A DNA stretch of 64,000 nt from Linnemannia schmuckeri (GCA_029449235.1 JANATG010000001.1:1860001-1924000); one strand, 5' to 3'; counted from the stretch's first letter, positions 33,901 through 46,953 are shown. The notes: generated by a model not told the origin, from the sequence alone. Numbers and translations: made by a program.

Positions 33901-35065
33901 GAGTATCTTGAAACAACTTCGCTGACTGGTTTCGGAGCCAAGACCCGTAAGGCGTACGAAAAGTCTGGTCATGTCGCTGGAATGGCCATTGCCAACATCC
34001 GCACCGTCGTCTCGCTTGCCAAGGAGGATGTCTTTGAGGCTTGGTACTTTGAGATCACCAAGGAGCCCATAAGTATGCAGTCCACAAGGCCCTCTTTGCT
34101 TCCTTTGGTTATGCCATGGCCATGGCGGTTACCTTTTGGAATAACGCGATTGGATTTTATGGCGGATAATGTCTTGTCGAGGCTGGCATCATCACTTGGG
34201 GCAAAGTGTTTGACTGCATGTTTGTGGTTGTCTTTCTTGCCATCAGCTTGGGCCACATTACATCCGAGCTTCTCAAGTATGCCAAGGGCAAGCAGGCAGC
34301 CATCAATATCTATGAGCTGCTGGACAAGGATACCTTGATCGATGCTGAACGTGAAGGAACTTCCCTTAAGACCATCGACGGCTCGCTTTCGTTAGACAAG
34401 GTCGCGTTCCATTACCCTACTCGCAAGAACATCCAAGTCTTCAACAGAGTCGATATCCAAGTCATGCCCAACCAGACTGTTGCCCTTGTCGGCCCTTCGG
34501 GGTGTGGCAAATAAAATGTGATTGCACTCTTCGAACGGTGGTATTATGCCGATGGAGGACAAGTGAATGTAAATAAGTACAACATCCGTGAGCACGTAGC
34601 TCTTGTCGACCAAAGGCAACATCTCTACGGACTCCCCGACTCTGGTTCAGCAGGTACAATTGAGCAGGTTGAGGAGGCGGTCAAGCTATCCAACATCCAC
34701 AATTTTGTCATGCCCTCCCAGACGGCTACAACACCCCAGTCGGAGTCAGTGGGTCCCAACTCTCTGGAGGTCAGAAGCAACGTATCGTGATTGCTCGGGC
34801 CCCAATCCGGAACCCCAAGGCCTTGCTCTTGGACGAGGCGACCTCGGCGCTGGATTCCGAGTGGGAGAAGTTGGTCCAGGAGGCGTTGGATAGGGCGCGG
34901 TATGGTTGTACGACTATTGTAATTGCTCATCGATTGAGTACTGTTTAGGATGCGGATTTGATCCTTGTGGTCAAGGATGGGCAGGTTGTTGAGTCTGGTC
35001 GTCATTATGAGTTTGCTGGCCTGGGAGGTGTCTATGCCGATCTTTGCCAGAAACAGAACCTGTAG
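30930..35065 (+). pseudogene. Decayed full-size ABCB-type (P-glycoprotein-like) ABC exporter
   Basis: Remains of a TMD-NBD-TMD-NBD multidrug-type exporter. An eroded N-terminus (ASPSSIDLTVTDSNAKAA, then KPEPKISYLRLYRFASPFD) is followed by TMD1 (FGTICAFANGVGQPLVALLM). NBD1 has Walker A VGHSGSGKSTIIG, Q-loop LVSQEPVLF, signature LSGGQKQR and a Walker B with Leu changed to Pro (ILLPDEATSALD). TMD2 (GERLTRHMPYLSYRAILSQE) and NBD2 follow. Damage seen: stops at 31055-31057, 31703-31705 (a Trp site), 32006-32008, 32418-32420, about 34167, 34512-34514 (inside NBD2 Walker A, after GPSGCGK) and 34946-34948 (a Gln site); frameshifts near 31060, 31680, 32051 (seven A where six fit) and 33170-33240; a frame change near 34070; and lost sequence in NBD2. 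Introns remain near 31150-31250 and 31749-31861. The 5' limit is approximate. Clearly non-functional as a transporter. Confidence 0.93.
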
Positions 35066-37114
35066 GTACCCACCCCCTTTTTTTTAGCATACTCCCCATA
35101 TACCTTTTTTAAATTTATTCCATCGACAGCTAGATACTTTCACATTTAAACAGAATAAATATAAACAGCTTCCAAAAGAGACCTGAACGTGTGGTGAGGA
35201 TACGAATGCAAGTGTATATATCAACCCATCGGCAAGCACGTTTCTGGCATCCTTTTCGTTAAATAAAGTCAGCTCGTGAGGAACGAGAGGAGACAGACGA
35301 AACGGCAATTGCTGTTTGGTGAGTGGGCGGTCTTCTTGGGAAGGTATCAATTGGACAGCGAGACTTCGGAGTTGCAGCGGAGCGGCAATATCTTGATCCT
35401 TAAATCAAGTGCTGCTGGACACTTTTTATTAATGAGCTGTCTTTCGCTTGGAGTTGTCACGTTAGTGGTGCCGCTGGTGGTGATGGTAGTGTCAATTGGG
35501 TCTAGTCTAGGGGACGAGTGGACGAATGTGTCTAAGGTGGATCCAGAGTTGCGTGATCTAGCGTGTTGTAGTTCTTTGCTAGTGCGCGCTTGTTCTGTGC
35601 GTCCCCTTTTTTGTGAGACATGCGGATATGATGACGAATGGAACGAAGAAAGATGAATAATGCTTCTAAGAAAAAGCATAGAAAGCGAAGACGACAAAAC
35701 CAAAGATCAAGAAGGAAAGAATAGGTAGCACGGAAAGAGCGTTGGTGTGCATTGAATTTTCGATTGTTTCTTGGATGAATTGTTGGTGGCGTGCACATAT
35801 TTGGGTGTTGATGTGAACATACGGATGAATCATTTCAACATGTCCAGCTGCTGTGAGAACATCTCTTTCTTTTGCACTGGCGTTGATTTGTGCGCCATTG
35901 TTTCCAGTCCATTTCGAACTCCCTCCTCCACTGGCCCCGCTTTTTCAAACCTCAGCCAAACTCTCTTCCAGACATGTGTCTGGATGGCGACAGGACAAAG
36001 CTCGCAGGTCGTGGGAGACACATACTTCGTTTTACAGGACACATACTTCGTTTTACAGGGCGGCGGTTTAAAATTAATAGACAAAAATAAAGGTTCCTCC
36101 TTCGCCCATTCAACCGGAAAGTAACCAAAACAAACAAACGGCGACAAAGGAAGGAGGCGTTGAGGTATGTAAACAACGACAACATTTGTCGTCGACAAAA
36201 AGCAAAAGGCAGTCAGAGCGACATGTGTCTGGAACAAAGGACGTTTATTATGTGAGGAATGAGTCCAACGTGGGAAAATAACAACACGCTAAAGAGACCA
36301 GAGATGTATGTCAAGTGGGAGAGAGGAGGGTTGCCGGTATGGTGGTAATCGATTTGTACGACAGAGGTGAAGGGGTGAAGGGACGTGAGTTCGTTTGTGT
36401 TTGTTCAACTTGGCCATGACCCTGATCTGAGTTATCCCATTTGTATTTGCTTCAAAATAGACAGGATGGCCATTGCCATTACCTCTTCACATGAAAACAA
36501 ACAAGACAGACAGAAAGTGACAGAGAGAGAAAGGGCGGACGATATTCTGTAGTGAATGAATGCTTATGACATCTCCGCCAACAGCTCACAGTAAGAAAGA
36601 CATAGTACAAGAGCAATAGAGATATAAGATGCAAGGATGTCGAATGCATAAAGGGTGGCAAACAGGCAAAAGAAAACAACAAAGAAAAGAAGAGGAGAAA
36701 TGAAATGGAGTTGGACATGTGGGCATGTAGTATGTATGGTGCATATAGTCAACACCATGTTTGTCTCTGACTAACTTTAAACAAAAAGTTGCATGATCTT
36801 TCTCCGTACTTTTTTTTGTTCTATTCTTTCTTCGTCGCCTTTTCCTCTTTCCCCCTCTTTCCCTCTTCTCCTCTCTTCTTTTCACACCTCTTGTCTTCTT
36901 TCCCTTCCTCGCCTCGTCCTTCCCTTATTTCTCCTCCATCCTCCTCCTTCTCCTCACTCTCATTCCTTCACATTCTTCTTCTACCTCTTTCATTCTTACT
37001 TTGAATACTTTTTTCTACTTGCAGTGTCCTTTCCGTCCCCCCTCCTTTAACACAGAAACCAACCTCCTTTTTTCTCACTCCCACCTCCCCCCTCTCCCCC
37101 TCCACACATTCACA
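35066..37114. other. Intergenic between the ABC wreck and GDE1
   Basis: No gene supported; a 126-codon frame at 35276-35653 has no recognisable features. A perfect 21-base tandem duplication lies at about 36018-36059, an AG-rich stretch at 36490-36720, and a C/T-rich, G-poor GDE1 leader from about 36800. Confidence 0.55.
36018..36059 (+). repeat. Direct tandem duplication of a 21-bp unit
   Basis: ACACATACTTCGTTTTACAG plus G occurs twice head-to-tail without mismatch, in intergenic sequence. Confidence 0.9.
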
Positions 37115-40100
37115 ATGAAGTTCGGCAAGACCCTCTTCAGGAATCAGGTACACCTCCACAACCCAACTTCTCTCTCTCTCTCTCTCTCTCCTCTTCCTCT
37201 CTCTCTTCATCTTATTCATTCAGTTGCTCGCCCTATTCAACAAGACGACGCCAGTCAAACCTCGACTCAACAAGGACCCTCCTCTTTCCTTCCTCCTTGA
37301 CTTGCATTCCTTGTGTGACGCTGATCCCTCTCCTAGATCCCTGAATGGACACGCCACTATGTCTCATACAAGGGCCTCAAGAAGGAGATCAAGAATGGCC
37401 AAGAGGCCATCGCCAATGGTGAATCCACCATCGACGACGTTCTCTTAGGTAAATTACAACAACAACATAACTTGCTGATCACTCTTGTTAGAAATGACAT
37501 GCATGGCAAAGTGAACAAAGGCAAAGCAAAGAGCTTTTGACTAACGGTTCACACTTTTTTGGAATATACGCAACTACGCTGCACAGCATTTATTTTCCAT
37601 CTGGATAGAGAGGTAGAAAAGGTCAACAACTTCTTTCTATACAAACGTTCAGAGTTGGAGCGCAGACTCCGCATCCTCTCTGAAAAGTCAAGGCGCATCA
37701 ACCCTACTTTAACCCTCTCTGGGTCCACCCCTTCTTCAACCCCAGCATCAGGAACAGGTTCCATCCCCTCCGTCGCCGTTAATGGAGCCGCTCCTGTCAA
37801 GACGCGCTTTGACCTGTCGATTGTGACTTCACCTAATGGATCGGCACCGGCGTCGGCTGGTTCTTCTACAGGAGGAGCATTGGTTGTGCCACCATCGCCC
37901 TTTGTCAGCGATCCAGAAGCCGATGCAGAGTGTCTCCAAGCCTTGATAGAGACCAAGGAGAGACTTCAAAAGCTCTCTTGGTTTGCAGAAATGAACAGGC
38001 GCGCAGTCCAAAAGATCCTCAAAAAGTAAGTCAATCCCCATGCTCCTTTTTTTATTTTTTATTTCACCTGTTGGGGAGAATAGTAGCAAATTGAGCCGAG
38101 CAGTTATGGATGGCAGTATCGACGCATAATTTCTCCGAATGGCCCAGTTCCCATGATGGTCAGCGCACTACTTCGTTCGGCACATTCTTAGTTCTCTTGT
38201 CCCGTATTCTTCGGTCAACATTCATCAACGTGAAAATTCAAGAGGGTGGGCGGACGGGGAGTAGAAGACGACCCTATCAACTTCCCATTGGCTCACCACG
38301 TGTAGCGGATCAACCAAATCCTTAGTTTAAGCACTGAGACGTTTACTGAGGCAAACAATGGCTTACATGTTCATTATCTTTGTATTATTTTTATTATTTG
38401 CTTAGATTCGACAAGCGTGCGGCAACAATTTGCAAAGACGACTACTTGGCAACAAAAGTCAACGCCCTCCCCTTTGTCTTGGACGGCCAGCTCCTGGAAA
38501 TGACCATTGCGACCGATGTTCTTATTCGGGAAGTCAGCGCCGTCGTCACGGACGTACCCCCACCTCAACTCGGTTTGGCGCCCCAGCGTGGAAGCCCAGA
38601 ATCTCGTTTCGGATTGAGTGACGAGCAAGTTGCAGAGGCCACCAAGGCGATCGAGAGCGATGATGCAGCCACTTTGAGGAGAATCATTGACGAGAAGCTT
38701 AAGGAGTCTCCACATATGAAGGATGTCCTTTTCTCTGCAACCCAGTCTGGTCGTCCTGGTCAGGTAAGTCATCTCTTTCATATCATTTCAACCATTGGTC
38801 AGGGAGATCAGTAATGTTAAGTACTGGTTACTGATCACATATCCACATTATTGATGAAAAAAAAAAAAAATAGTTCTCGAGATCACTGTTCAGGAGGGCG
38901 TGTCAAGTGCATGCATATAAGTGCATTTCTCTCATCATGTCCCTTGGAGCTGGAGCTCTCATGGTCAACGTAAACGAACAGACAGTTCTCCACAAGCTAT
39001 CTATTGACGGCGGGTCATTCGCCCAAACACAGGATTCAGTGTCTGGACCGTTGGGAAATGTTGCTGATCATAAGCCGGTGCCCAAGGACGACCCTACATT
39101 AATTACTTTCATCTTGCAACAACTCTCCTGCAATACTCAACTGGAGGCGCTATGCAACCTCAACTCGACTGCCGATATCTTTGGCCGTCGCCCACTCCAT
39201 TATGCAGCCATGCACGGATACCCCAACATCACAAGGGCGCTCCTTAAAGATTTGAAGACATCGGGTGAATTCGTCGACTTTTCCAACCCTTACTGGTTCG
39301 ACACTGATGGATTCACTCCTCTCATCTACGCCGTCTCCCGCGGCCATTCCGATGTCATGAAGGTGTTGATCGAGGAAGGTGATATCAAGGATGTTGACGC
39401 TATCGCTAATTGTAAGTTCGCTTTTGATTCTGCTTAGAAAACGATGGGTATTATTGTTCAGGTATCTAACATATAGCATTCTTCTCTCTTTTAGTGTATG
39501 CGACGACGCCTTCGATCCCAAAGATCATGCCTTTGACAACCATGACCGTCTTGAACCCATTGGTTGGATCAGAAGTCAACCTTCACGCTGCATACACCTA
39601 TACTCCATTGTCGATCGCGTGTCGCTTGGGACACGTGGAAGCTGTTAGGCTCCTGATTCAATATGGCGCCGACTTGGATGCTCAGGATGAAGATGGAGAA
39701 TCTTGCTTGATCATTGCTTCAAAGAATGGACATGTTGAGTGTGTCAAGCTGTTGATCGCAGGTGCCAAAAAGAGTGCCAACTTGGAGCTCCGTGAACGCT
39801 TTTACGGCTGGACCGCATTGCATCTCGCAGGTAGGACCATTGTTGTGTCATCATAAAGAAGATTCTACCAACAAGATGTATGAGAAAATTTAATGACCAG
39901 GAGAACTCCCTTCTTATTTACGTAGCCATTGAGAACCACCCCGAGGTCATTAGGGTTTTGCTGGAGGCTGGTGCCAACCCTGATGTCTTCGACTTTTCGT
40001 CATGGACCCCTCACGAGCATGCGGTTTTTGCCGCCAACAATGTCTGTGCGGCTCTTCTTCGCCCTGTCACAAAGAACCTGGATGAGCGACAGCGCCTGCA

Positions 40101-42205
40101 AAAGCTGGCTACTAACGGCGAGCCTGGATCAACCAGCCCTCCCAAATCCAACTTTTCGGTTGCCCCTCCTATGACGCGCAACCTCTCCTCAGGATCTACA
40201 GGGACTCCGGTCCGATCGCGGTCCCCCGATATTCCTAGGATTGACTCTCCTCCAGCTTCAGGAGGAAAGAACAGCGTCAAGGTCTCCAAGACTGTGCATC
40301 GCGCCTATGGTCACAAGTATTTGGAGGATGAGTCCCTGATTGTTGTCACTCTGGGGTCGAACGACATTCGCAGCACTGTCGAGCCGGTCGAGCTCCTCCA
40401 TCAGAGCAGCAACACCTCCTTTCTGACCGCGAGTACGGCATTTTCGCTCGAGATCACCTCAGAGAACGCGACTGCAGGCGAGAAGGTTATCATCGATCTG
40501 CCTCTCAAGGATTCGAGCTACCATGACAAGATTGTCTTTTACTCTCGAAATCCCGAGGAAACTATCTTGACATTCTCGGTCTATCCTACGTTCGGTCACT
40601 TAAGTGACAAGTTGGTGGGACGTGGGACAGCCATGTTATCGAGTTTGGATGACCTGCGCAAGGATGTCAAGAATCAGCACCCTTCCATGACACCTCTGCA
40701 AGGAATGAACATGACAGTCCCTATCTTTGGAGTAGATAGCATGAAGATTATTGGTCGTGTCCGTGTTGAGTTCACTGTCGTTCGCCCCTTCAAGCACGAG
40801 AACCTCAAGGTCGGAAGTAAGCACACATACTGGAAGAGCCTCACCACTACCGTAAGTCTTTAACACTGATTGTGTTGTAGGCAACTGAGTTAATCTGACC
40901 GAGAGTGGCAGCCAAACTAATCCTCATTTTACTATGTCACACTGTTAGGTTATTGGTCACAGAGGTCTTGGCATGAATCGCAAGGTCTCCAATTTGCAGT
41001 TGGGTGAGAACACTCTGCTCTCGTTTGTCACTGCCGCCTCTCTTGGTGCCGAATATGTCGAGTTTGGTAAGAACGCATCCTTTGTATGATTTTTCGTGTC
41101 ATTAGTTAGCCCCGCACATAAATGATTCTAACATTTTTCATTTTCATTATTTTAGATGTGCAAATGACGAAGGACATGGTTCCTGTTCTGTATCACGACT
41201 GGACTGTGACAGAAACCGGTTTGGATATCCCTGTGAGCTCAATCACGCTGGAGCAGTTCCGAAAGTTGTCGGGATCTAAATCTCGCAATTCACCACCTGG
41301 TTCACCCAGATCTGAGTCACCACCAATGTTGACCACACCTGCCCCTGCCTCTTCTTTGGCAAAGCCCGAGATGCCCAGGAGAGTGTCGAACCAGCATGGG
41401 TGGGAAAGTCCAAGCAAGGATGGGCAGACGCGTTTGGTCCGATCTAACAGTTTGGGCGCCATTGCTAGGATGAAGGCCATGACCCCTGCCTCTGAGCCTG
41501 CCAATCCTGCAGCCAAGATGAAGGGCAATGGTCTTGGAACCATCCAAGCACCCTTTGCTACTCTCAAGGATACATTTGAGGTAACGTCGCGTTCATTATC
41601 TGCTTTGCCTATTGCGTAAGTGTCTGTGAATGATCTGTACTAATAGTTTGTTCGTTTTTTTTTTCACACTGAAATAGACGGTGCCTTCGCATATTGGTTT
41701 CAATATCGAGGTCAAATACCCCATGTTGGACGAAGCCGAAGATGCCAACATCCCATTGTATTCCTTCGAGTTGAACCGATTCGTGGACAGGATCTTGCAG
41801 GAGGTGTATGATCACGACCAGACCCACCCAGACCGTAACATTATTTTCTCATCATTCCATCCAGACATCTGTCTGCTGCTCAACATGAAGCAGCCCAACT
41901 ACCCTGTCTTCTTCCTGACGGACGGTGGTACGTCTGTGATGGCGGATCGTCGCTGCAATTCTATCCAGAGCGCCGTCCGGTTCGCAACATCGATTGATCT
42001 GTTGGGTATCGTCACTGCTTCGCAACCTATTATCGAGGCGCCCAACCTGGTCAAAGGGATCAAGGAGACGGGATTGTTGGTCTTCACGTATGGTGCGGAC
42101 AATAACATTGTGGAGAATGCCAAATTGCAGAGACGGCATGGTGTTGATGCAGTTATTGTCGACTCTGTCTTGGCTGTCCGCAAGGGTCTTCAGCAAGCAG
42201 ATTAG
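37115..42205 (+). CDS. GDE1: Gde1-type glycerophosphodiester phosphodiesterase (SPX-ankyrin-GDPD)
   Basis: Cytosolic enzyme releasing glycerol-3-phosphate from glycerophosphodiesters, with phosphate sensing by its SPX domain. Ten exons (37115-37147, 37337-37448, 37587-38025, 38406-38763, 38874-39411, 39495-39830, 39926-40851, 40949-41066, 41156-41580, 41678-42205) give 1270 residues. SPX (about 1-215) opens MKFGKTLFRNQIPEW with the basic YKGLKKEIK, and ends RRAVQKILKKFDKR, the inositol-pyrophosphate-binding face. Ankyrin repeats run about 330-620 (RRPLHYAAMHGYPNI, TPLSIACRLGHVEAVRLLI). A beta-rich linker follows. GDPD (about 915-1270) opens VIGHRGLGMN and has GENTLLSF, AEYVEFDVQMTKD and PVLYHDWTV, so the catalytic His-Arg, Glu, Asp and His are present. 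The GDPD linker has a Pro/Ser insert. It ends 62 bases from the decayed permease tail. Confidence 0.95.
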
Positions 42206-42267
42206 GAAGTTAGGATCATTATTATTGTTGTTGTTATGGTGTGCTATTTAAAAAATATAATATGATA

Positions 42268-45200
42268 TTATGCTGCAGTTGTTTGTAGTACTTTGTCGAC
42301 GTCGTCGTCGTCTTTTTCGAGGAGGACTTTCAACGGTGCTAAGGACGGGATGTTTGGGTGGCTAAGCGTAGAGGTGTTGTGGTTTGTTGTAATTGGGTCT
42401 TCATGGTCATCATCGTCACTGTCGGCATCAAGAAGCGGTTTCCGGTGCGTCTTTGCAGTCAGGTTAAGTGGTCGGATCGAGCTATCGAAGGCACCGTACT
42501 CGTCAAGTCCCTGTCGAGTTCCATATGTTCTTTGTAGCTCGTCTTTGACTTGTGTACGAACTTTGGATCTATGTTGCTTCTCGAGGCGGTGTTGTTCAAG
42601 GACGGCTTGTTCATATGCCCACTGGGCGATCGAGACTTCCTTCTCTGCTGGGTCGACCTGGTTGTTGTCGCCATCACCAAACTTTCTGTCGCTGATGATG
42701 TCTCTGATGTCTTTGGTGGGTGATACTGGTGAAAGTAGTTGTTCGCCGGGAAGATACGAGGAGGAGGTCTTGTCTTCGAATGGTGATATAGGGGGATGGT
42801 TGTGCATCTGTCCGTCGTTATGGCTGTTGGGTGACTTTGGCGATGCCGAGACTGGATATCGGCGGCGTGGTGGTGGAGGGAGAGATCTCGGTGATTGCTG
42901 TTCCTACTGCTGCTGTTCCCCCGCTACCAAAGCCATCGGTGTAGCAGCTGGGAAATACTTGAAAAGACCATGCGAAGACTGGTACGCCGAAAGGATGGGA
43001 TTATACTGTTCGTCAAAGGTATCATCGACGTCCGTTATATCTATCATCTTTTCGGTATTGCCTACGACGGCTCGTTTCTGGACGAGGGCTTGGAGGAGGG
43101 TTGTGGGAGGAAGGTCTTCTCGAGGGATCTCGGAGAGGGTCGAGGTTTCGAGGTGGATGTTGTTTAGTGGTGGTGGTTGAGATGGTGTTGGAGTGCGAGA
43201 GGTGGGGGAGGGAGTGGGCGGAAGGGTGGTGGAGGTAGGCGAGTACGGATGGTTCTCGATTGCACGACATGCTCTATATCATGGCTTTTGTTATCCTTTT
43301 GACCAGAAGAGTTATTGAAGGAGGCTTGTTTGCTGTGGGTATGGGTTGGGGTAGTGGGCGTTCGTTGTAATGCGGAATAGTAGGAAGAAATATCTTCGAT
43401 TGTGAAGTCGTTGGTGAGGTGCAGGGATGGGTAGGAAGATGGGGGGTCTACGTCGTGGTGGTTCGGCTGCCGAGCGGAGGTGGCCTGTTGGCTGTCGATG
43501 GTGATTCTGCTACTTGACGAGGTTAAAGAATTGCCATTAGCGTTGATGTGGGTCTGGACGAGATTGAGAAAGATGGTCGCAGTGGCGTTGAAGGGACGCC
43601 TTTGTGGCTGTGCTGAAGGCGTGGTGATGGCTGTTGAAGCGGTTGCTTCCCCTTCTCCTCCATGCCACTGCGAATAATGGTGGTAGTCATATCTATCATA
43701 TGTCTGATGGGAGGTATCTTCATAGACGATATGAATATCAGGCGAGGTCGCGAATGACGTCTGACTTTGACTCTCGCGCGAAGAGATAGTTGTAGGCGGT
43801 GCAATCGAGATCTCAGGCAAACCCGGGAGTCGTATTGGTGACAAGGATGAGCGAGCGCTAGGACTGGCGCTTGTCAAGAGCCGTGGAAGGTCTCCTTCCT
43901 CGGGGGTTACTGAAGAGGTGATCTTGGAATAGAACGGGGATGGCTGAGAGGATGAGGAGAGGGATGAGGATGCTACGGTGCTTGCGGTTGTGTTTGTGCT
44001 TGTGGCCTTGTGTAGGTTCTCTCGGTCTTGGGGAAGCATCTCGGGCAAGTTGCAGATGGGGATCGTCATCATCCCTAGGATGGAGATGACTAGATGGTGA
44101 TCGTCATCCTTTTATCCTCGTCCTCCTGCTTTACGTTCTTGTTCTTCGAGGCTTGATGATGGTGGGAGGTGGACGCAGCTGCTGTAGATTGTTGAGATAT
44201 GGACGGGGTTCAGGGAGATTTGGGAGCGGGATGCGGTTGTGGATGGGTTCCTTGACACGCGTCCAGGATTCCTCCCATTGCCCCCTCCGCTTGTTGTCAC
44301 CCTGGAGTTCGCTGTAACAGTAGTGGCAGCGGTTCTAAGCTTGGACGTTCGCTGAGTATTGCCGCCGCCGCCGCTGCTGAGATTATTGCTTTCACTCGAA
44401 GAAGAGAAGGGTTCCGCAGGATGCCGGTTGGTCCCCGAGTGCCGTGTAAACGACGACTGTCGATTGCGTTAGATTCCTCCCGGGTAGAGCGGGTTATCTG
44501 TCGACATAGACTGATGCGACTGTGCCTGTGGTTGTTGGTGTGCTTGCAGCTGCGGGTGCGGGTGAAGTGAGGGAGGAGTACCTGCACCACCCAAGAACCG
44601 AGGAATTCATGGACCAGGCGACGGAAAATCCTGTCGACGTCGCTGTCCCTGCCCCTGCCCCTGCCCTTGCTGACCCCGATACCCGCCATGTCCGTCACCA
44701 CCAACACCATAAACACTAGACCCAAAACTATGCTGATATTTCGGCGACCTCGGAATCTTATGCACGGCGCGACTCCCTTCCTTCGCAACGCCCGTGAACC
44801 GAAACTGCGCCTTCAACCACCAACTCACCCCCAAAAGCACCACAATCCCAGCAACAGCCGCAGATTTATAATTGAAATTCGAGATGGTGACAGGCAAAGT
44901 CATGGGAAGCATGAGGACGGCGGAGAGGAAGGGGAGTCAGAGGACTGAGACGGTGTGAAAGAGTCTGGGGAAGGAACCGATGGAGAAGGGGCCGGGTATG
45001 TGGTTTAGGGCGCCTTCTCGCGTTAGTCGCAGTCATAGTGGGATCACTACAGAAAAAAACGGAAAAGAAACACGAAAGGGTGAAAGTGTAAGTGAAGCGC
45101 GCATAGGCCAATCAAAAAGCAGAAAAAATTTCAATATTTGGCGCGAAAAAAAAAGGTAAATTTACCAAAGCTAAAATTAGTAGCGACACAGGCCAGACTC

Positions 45201-46953
45201 GCAATCCAATGGAACGCATTCCCATCGCCCTAATAGAACAGGAAAACGCCCGACATGCAACCAGCAGTAGCGAGCCAAGAAAAGCGCTATGGAGTCTTAC
45301 GACGCGATTAGAGGTGATTCCAGTAGGAGAATTTGGGCAGCCCTTCGTTGCGGGCAAAGCTGTAGGCGACGCGAGAGGCGATCAAGAGGCGTGTTAGGCC
45401 TGTGAAGAAGATCCCTATGAGGATTAGGACCACGAATGTTATTCCTAGGGGCCTCCCCAGCGTCATCTATCCAGTATATGAAAAGCAGCACGTGCGATGA
45501 AGACGGATGTTAGAAAGATTGACGGCGGCAAATCGACCTTGCCAGAGCCAGATGGCACAGCTTAGATGGCGACAAAAAATGGAGAGGTAAGACATACGAG
45601 GATCATGTCGACGACAGGGATAGCTTCGCCGAGGAGACCAGTAATAGAGCGAAGGATACCATAGCTGAGGCCGAGGACGATGGGAAGCCCAAGATGACAC
45701 TGACTAGACTCGACACTATCACCAGTCTTGGGAGCACCTTCTTAGATCTGCGACTCTCCCTGACTAAAACAAAAACAAAATCAGCAAATCAAATTAATGA
45801 CTGCCCTGATAGAAATGATAGATGTAAGTCGACTGAAGGCACTCATAAAGGAGAGATGTTTTGGAAGAGGTACAGTACTATATGAATGACGGTGTCCTGG
45901 GGGCAAAAGACAAAAGAAGCAATGAGTGCGGAGCTGAGAGCGGCGTAGACGGCCCTTGAGTTTCCAGAGTAGTTCAGGAATGTTGTGAAGGGGACCTGGA
46001 CCCATCCTGCCTCGACCTGTGCGTGTGACAGGAGAACTATTGCGAATGCCGCAATTACTCCAACAATATATATCCCTACGAAGTCCAAAAAAGAAAAAAA
46101 AAGTAAGTACTTGATCATTGAATAAAGGGTAATGCAAAGGACAAAGAAAACAAGGAGTATTACTAGATGCGGAAGATATGTATCCAAACCCACGAATCGG
46201 GAATAAATTAATCGACTGCCAGAACAACACCGCCCCCAAGTGGAATATAACCAATATACCAGGCGTCAATGCAATCTTACGGACAATAAACAGAATCTCG
46301 TCCGAAGCTGACGAGAAATAAAACGCGACCGAGGACGCAGAAGCAACCGAGCCCACAACTGTCAACCACCCCTTCATCCATGTCAGAAAGGGTCTTTTCC
46401 GTGTCGATCTCAGTTCATATACCCAATGGCGCACACCGCCGGTGGTTGGGTAAGCAGAGGCGAGTTCGACGAGGCAGAGTGAGACGATGAAGCACATGAT
46501 CCCGATGACGAGGTAGGGCCATGTTGCCCAGGCGGGTCCGCCGTTAATCAGAGTTAGGCCATAGAGAGTGACGATCTCGCAGAGGACGTTTGAGGATGTG
46601 CGTGCTATTCCTGTCTGACTTAATCAGTTCAGACTCCTTGACATCATCTATTGAAGTGGCGAATGATGGGTATCCTTTGTGCTAATGGATGACTTGTAAT
46701 AGTGGTTGCCAACGACAGCCAGAAAATTCATTCAGTGTGAATTTAAGGGCTTGTATCCGAGCGAAATGAGGTTATAATCGTCCAAGGTAAGAAGCGTGGA
46801 CGCTGACCGGATCCTAGTAGACCCTCCTCCACCTTCACCTCCACCTCCACCAGGTCTTCCATGCAAATTATGACTATTCTCATTGGTGTAGTGTGAGCTG
46901 CCGTTGGTTCTATATTGGGCCATTACCATGAACGGAAGCGGTTGTAGGGGCAT
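42268..46953 (-). pseudogene. Decayed APC-superfamily amino-acid permease with long disordered tail
   Basis: Remains of an AA_permease_2-type transporter on the minus strand. Recognisable parts in order: a Gly-rich N-terminus ending LDDYNLISLGYKP; NVLCEIVTLYGL and VELASAYPTTGGVRHWVYEL (the conserved SAYPxxGG motif); SVASASSVAFYFSS; SALIASFVFCPQDTVIH; EAIPVVDMIL; SRVAYSFARNEGLP; FHWIASLACVATNFSFG; and the last helix SNFNYKSAAVAGIVVLLGVS. The reading frame then runs on as a ~750-residue Ser/Thr/Pro/Gln-rich tail. Damage: stops at 46732-46734, 45308-45310, 45287-45289, 45230-45232, 45033-45035, 44937-44939, 44607-44609, 44469-44471, 44112-44114 and 42904-42906, with frameshifts near 45693 and 43166. 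Splice sites mostly survive, but the first coding exon has no usable donor. A functional product is not possible without wholesale readthrough. Confidence 0.85.

Noticed and set aside
35276..35656. 126-codon frame after the ABC wreck
   Set aside because: No motifs, and overlapping frames on the opposite strand are equally long.
45467..45610. In-frame stops in the permease between 45.47 and 45.61 kb
   Set aside because: Explained by an intact intron (GTATGT donor to TAG acceptor before ATGACGCTG), so not counted as damage.
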